From JAYQKL01 sp038142705 (lineage in GTDB: Bacteria > Pseudomonadota > Alphaproteobacteria > RS24): a stretch of 64,000 nucleotides of DNA. The position numbers were made by a program, and so were the translations under genes. Location of the stretch: contig OZ244224.1 in assembly GCA_965217015.1 (NCBI GenBank), forward strand, positions 1,869,100-1,933,099, read 5' to 3'. The notes beneath the pieces are model-generated. The model did no database searches. It was not told where the DNA came from and was given only the letters and a program-made list of their open reading frames with translations. Below are positions 60,851 through 64,000 of this stretch, in pieces. How positions within the stretch are numbered: position 1 is the stretch's first letter; each line of letters begins with the position of its first letter.

Positions 60851-62323
60851 TTAAAATTCAGTCATGGTGAGATGATGCGGCGACTTTTCCCAATAAAAAG
60901 GGCGGCGCAGTAATTGCCATAATGCGCGAATAAAAGTCATGGCCAGAAAAAACCATTGAAACGGTAAAAGCGGTACCAGAAAAATGAGCCAGTAGGATTT
61001 GGCTTTGATGCAAGCCACCATATTCAGCATGACCAATAAACCATACGGCAATAATGACATCATATTTGGCAATGATGGGGTGTAAAAATCTGTAAAGAAC
61101 AAGCCGAGATTTGATAAAATCAAAAACACGAATAAAGCCGGGGACAGACTGCGGCTGAGCAGGCTTAACAAAATATAAATTTTTTTGATGGAGAGCTTGG
61201 CCAGCCGCCAGCGTCTGCGATGCGCGATGAGGGTTTGCAGGGTTCCTTTTTGCCAGCGTGTTCTTTGTTTTACATGGTTCATAAATCCATAAGTGGCGGA
61301 TTCATAAGTCGGATATTGCAACATTTTTATGGCATAGCCGCGCTCATAAAGTCGCAGCGATAGCTCGGCATCTTCGGTCATATTATAAGCGTCCCAACCA
61401 AGCTCTGCCAGCAAGTGACGGCGGTTTAGATGATTAGATGTGCCGCCAAAAAAGATAAGCCAATCGGCTTTGGCGAGTATGGGCATTTGCAAACGAAAAA
61501 GCGTTGTATAATTCAATGCCAGAAAACCGCCCAATAAATCATATTTATGGTCTTTGATAATCAATGGGGCTTGAAAACAAATTTTAGCATCAGGGTTTTG
61601 CGCAAACCAAGCGGCGGCTTCTTTGAGTTGTTGGGGGTGCGGTAAATCTTCGGCATCATAAATCACGCAATAATCCCCACGGGCCTGAAGCAGGGCATAA
61701 TTGCAAGCACGCGGTTTGGTTTGCGGGTTGGCTTTTGGCACAATACAAATTTGATAATCCATTATCGGTTTTTGCTGGGCTAAAAGCGTCAAAAGCGCGG
61801 CATGGGTTTCATGGTCGTCTGCTTCTAAAATGAAAATAAGCTCTAATTTATCGGGCGGGTAATCGAGCTTTTGCATGGCATCTAGCAATTGCCCCACCAT
61901 CTGCGCCTCATGAAAAAGCGGCAAGAATACAGAATATCGGCCATATTCTGCCGCTGCTTGGGAGGCCGCTTGTCTGGTGATGTGAGGGGTGTCGTCTTTG
62001 GTTTGGCGCTGATTGAGTGCCAGCAACAAACAAACGCATTCATTGACCGCGAAAATCAGGCAAATCAGCGTGAGCAGAAAAAACATCACATCAAGATAAA
62101 ACCACATGAAAACAAGCGTGCCGATTGTCAGGCAGGTGAACAAACATAAAAATGTCAGCACGGGTGCATGCTTGGCAGAATAGTTAGGGTCAAAGCGCGC
62201 AATGGCTTCGCTCGCCCAGACTCGATTTTGGTCTTGATGTGAAGGGGTGAGCTGTGTAGGAGACAGATTTTCGGCAAACCCTGTTTTGGGCGCGTGTTTG
62301 GGATTATTCTTATCACCATTCAT
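60851..62323 (-). CDS. Membrane glycosyltransferase, family 2
   Basis: 490 residues. Membrane segments at about 55-105 precede the GT2 domain: VFLPLFHEAQMV, ILEADDHET, the DxD-like site VIYDAEDLPHP, acceptor motif MTEDAELSLRL and the Q/RxxRW-type motif QRTRWQKGTLQ. Further membrane segments follow (about 385-470), as in cellulose synthase-like processive enzymes, though it lacks BcsB/BcsC neighbours and a PilZ domain. The product (a cell-surface polysaccharide or glycolipid) is unknown. Confidence 0.88.
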   Translation of the reverse strand: MNGDKNNPKHAPKTGFAENLSPTQLTPSHQDQNRVWASEAIARFDPNYSAKHAPVLTFLCLFTCLTIGTLVFMWFYLDVMFFLLTLICLIFAVNECVCLLLALNQRQTKDDTPHITRQAASQAAAEYGRYSVFLPLFHEAQMVGQLLDAMQKLDYPPDKLELIFILEADDHETHAALLTLLAQQKPIMDYQICIVPKANPQTKPRACNYALLQARGDYCVIYDAEDLPHPQQLKEAAAWFAQNPDAKICFQAPLIIKDHKYDLLGGFLALNYTTLFRLQMPILAKADWLIFFGGTSNHLNRRHLLAELGWDAYNMTEDAELSLRLYERGYAIKMLQYPTYESATYGFMNHVKQRTRWQKGTLQTLIAHRRRWRLAKLSIKKIYILLSLLSRSLSPALFVFLILSNLGLFFTDFYTPSLPNMMSLLPYGLLVMLNMVACIKAKSYWLIFLVPLLPFQWFFLAMTFIRALWQLLRRPFYWEKSPHHLTMTEF

Positions 62324-62427
62324 GCCGCCATCATGACTTTGAAATGGGATAATTCAACGAATTGAAAGTTTAATCTGATTTAACATACAACCATAGGTTG
62401 TACTTTTGATTGCGCTAAGTTCTATTC

Positions 62428-62853
62428 TCAATCCGGTATTTGGGTAAATCTTGCCCGCGCCCCGCGTTCAATTGCGGCGGTTACGAGTTTTTCGAGTTTT
62501 AATGTATCCCGAATAAGTTCCAGCAATCGTAATTCCTCTGGCTGCACATCATAATCTGCAGCGGCGACCTCAACCGCGAGCGCGTAGGCGGTTTCATAAA
62601 GTGCAGGTGGTACAGATTCGGTCACCAGTTCCATCAGCGTATCCAGCCCCGCCTCGTCAGACATCAACGCTGCAAAATGGTCAATAATATCGGGTATTTG
62701 ATTGTCAGGTAGGTTTTCAAACACAGGCAGCACCGCGACCAGTCGTGCAATGCGCGCGGTTTCTGTGTCATTGAGCTGACCATCTGCGGCAGCCATTGTG
62801 AGCATTAAAAAAACCAGCACTTGCTCGGTTGTAAAAAGCGTATCTTCGCGCAT
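62428..62853 (-). CDS. TerB-family (tellurite-resistance-like) protein
   Basis: 141 residues, all-helical. MAAADGQLNDTETARIARLV carries the acidic loop typical of TerB-like metal-binding proteins, repeated near EVAAADYDVQPEELRLLELI. Such proteins occur singly in alphaproteobacteria, and a role in tellurite resistance is not implied. It is divergent from lysK; the 131-base gap 62854-62984 holds both starts. Confidence 0.82.
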   Translation of the reverse strand: MREDTLFTTEQVLVFLMLTMAAADGQLNDTETARIARLVAVLPVFENLPDNQIPDIIDHFAALMSDEAGLDTLMELVTESVPPALYETAYALAVEVAAADYDVQPEELRLLELIRDTLKLEKLVTAAIERGARARFTQIPD

Positions 62854-62984
62854 GAGCCACCCTATAAAGAAAAATTGAAATTACCCTGTTCTTTAAGGCT
62901 AGAGTGCGCTAGATAATGCTTTTTGACAAGAGCTGTATTGGCGTCTTGCATTTATATCTCGCATGATAAGCGGTCGAGCATAAT

Positions 62985-64000
62985 ATGAGTGACACATTAA
63001 AAAATATCGCGCTGGAGAGTAAAGCCTGGCCATTTGAAGAGGCGCGTAAAATTTTGGCGCGGATTGAAAAAACCGGCCAGACATCGGTTTTATTTGAAAC
63101 AGGTTACGGGCCCTCTGGCTTGCCTCACATTGGCACATTTGGCGAGGTGGCACGCACCAGCATGGTGCGTCAGGCGTTTCAATTGCTGTCACCTGAAACA
63201 CAAACGCGGCTGATTTGCTTTTCTGATGACATGGACGGGCTGCGCAAAGTTCCAGATAATGTCCCCCAGCGTGATATGCTAGAAACGCATCTTGAGAAAC
63301 CGCTCACCCAAGTGCCAGACCCATTTGGCACGCATGAGAGTTTCGGCGCCCATAATAATGCGCGCCTGCAAGCATTTTTGGACCAGTTTGGGTTTGACTA
63401 TGAATTTGCGAGCGCCACTGATTATTATAAATCTGGCCGTATGAACGATACTTTGCTGGCCATTTTGGCCAATTATGATGCCGTTACCAATGTGATTTTA
63501 CCCACATTAGGTGAGGAGCGCCGCCAAACCTATTCACCCTTTTTGCCGATTTGCCCGATAAGTGGCAAAGTCTTGATGGTGCCGTTGGTCAATAAAGATG
63601 TGGCGGCTGGCACCATAAGCTATGTGCACCCCGATACCAATGAAACACTGACCACGCCGGTCACGAATGGCGCGGTTAAATTGCAGTGGAAAGCTGATTG
63701 GGCTATGCGCTGGACCGCGCTTGGAGTGGATTATGAAATGGCGGGCAAGGATTTGATGGAAAGTGTCAAATTATCCTCGCGTATTTGTAAAGTCATTGGC
63801 GGCAGACCACCCGAAGGCTTTAGCTATGAGTTGTTTTTAGATGAGAAGGGTGAAAAAATCTCAAAATCTAAAGGTAACGGGCTGACAATTGAAGAGTGGT
63901 TGCATTATGCCTCGCCCGAAAGCCTTTCGCTTTATATGTTCCAAAGCCCGCGTAAAGCCAAGCGGCTTTATTTTGATGTCATTCCGAAACATGTTGATGA
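62985..64000 (+). CDS. lysK: Lysyl-tRNA synthetase, class I (partial, 3' end off window)
   Basis: Charges tRNA-Lys. ATG at 62985 (MSDTLKNIALESKAWPFEEA); the frame stays open for 338 codons to the window edge. The class I HIGH signature is present as YGPSGLPHIGT, and the KMSKS loop as GEKISKSKGNG. Class I LysRS is used by many alphaproteobacteria instead of the class II enzyme. About a third of the protein lies beyond the window. Confidence 0.95.
   Translation, partial: MSDTLKNIALESKAWPFEEARKILARIEKTGQTSVLFETGYGPSGLPHIGTFGEVARTSMVRQAFQLLSPETQTRLICFSDDMDGLRKVPDNVPQRDMLETHLEKPLTQVPDPFGTHESFGAHNNARLQAFLDQFGFDYEFASATDYYKSGRMNDTLLAILANYDAVTNVILPTLGEERRQTYSPFLPICPISGKVLMVPLVNKDVAAGTISYVHPDTNETLTTPVTNGAVKLQWKADWAMRWTALGVDYEMAGKDLMESVKLSSRICKVIGGRPPEGFSYELFLDEKGEKISKSKGNGLTIEEWLHYASPESLSLYMFQSPRKAKRLYFDVIPKHVD

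Noticed and set aside
1..64000. Mobile elements, prophage, CRISPR arrays
   Set aside because: No transposase, integrase, phage structural gene, direct-repeat array or target-site duplication was recognised on reading both strands.

Overview
The window is a gene-dense piece of an alphaproteobacterial chromosome with moderate GC, short intergenic gaps and AT-rich promoters. The evidence for the class is gene content and order: cycM-kdsB-pheA, ffs next to dnaX, def-fmt-truA, dapD-dapE beside a pyrimidine-nucleotidase-like HAD gene, rpmH-rnpA-yidC-engB-argB, a gcrA cell-cycle regulator, a class I lysyl-tRNA synthetase (lysK), the long form of dCTP deaminase, Irr-like iron boxes and a SAM-II riboswitch. 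A free-living, probably marine, lineage is plausible but is inference. I see no prophage, insertion sequence, integron or CRISPR array, so this looks like core chromosome.

Layout. 1-4.4 kb: a yejA-yejB-yejE peptide ABC transporter (yejE cut by the window edge) with an undescribed small membrane protein gene between yejA and yejB. 4.4-7.9 kb: cytochrome c, then kdsB-pheA, then nudC. 7.9-10.7 kb: SRP RNA, dnaX and recR. 10.7-16.2 kb: rmuC, def-fmt-truA, and dapE/dapD on the other strand. 16.3-22.1 kb: a long minus-strand operon from rpmH to a HAD phosphatase. 22.4-28.2 kb: a TVP38-flavoprotein fusion, an orphan histidine kinase, ggt and tRNA-Arg(ACG). 28.2-30.2 kb: an EthD protein, a methyltransferase, a small membrane ORF and a peroxiredoxin whose promoter is bracketed by two Irr-like palindromes. 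30.2-40.1 kb: a minus-strand run with four genes that form a complete arginine-to-spermidine route (speA, carboxyspermidine dehydrogenase, nspC, speB), followed by O-acetylhomoserine sulfhydrylase and fatty acyl-CoA genes. 40.2-42.7 kb: a nitrogen module torF-glnK-amt behind a sigma-54 promoter. 42.9-45.5 kb: an orphan iron-binding protein gene, an SDR gene and gcrA. 45.8-49.9 kb: an ABC-2 permease and argD-argF-hslO. 49.9-55 kb: a lipoprotein, adaptor and RND pump. 55-58.2 kb: trkH, apaG and metZ, the last under a SAM-II riboswitch with a terminator. 58.4-64 kb: dcd-lrgA-lrgB, tRNA-Gly(CCC), a glycosyltransferase, a TerB protein and the start of lysK.

No wholly new multi-gene system stands out. 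The items most worth following are regulatory: paired Irr-like boxes on the peroxiredoxin promoter, a perfect DnaA box plus an NrdR-like box pair upstream of gcrA, the sigma-54 promoter of torF-glnK-amt, the SAM-II attenuator of metZ, and a promoter followed by a terminator hairpin ahead of argD. Small ORFs at 2302-2469 and 29367-29543, the TVP38-oxidoreductase fusion and the double-DUF1036 protein are the main protein-level leads.
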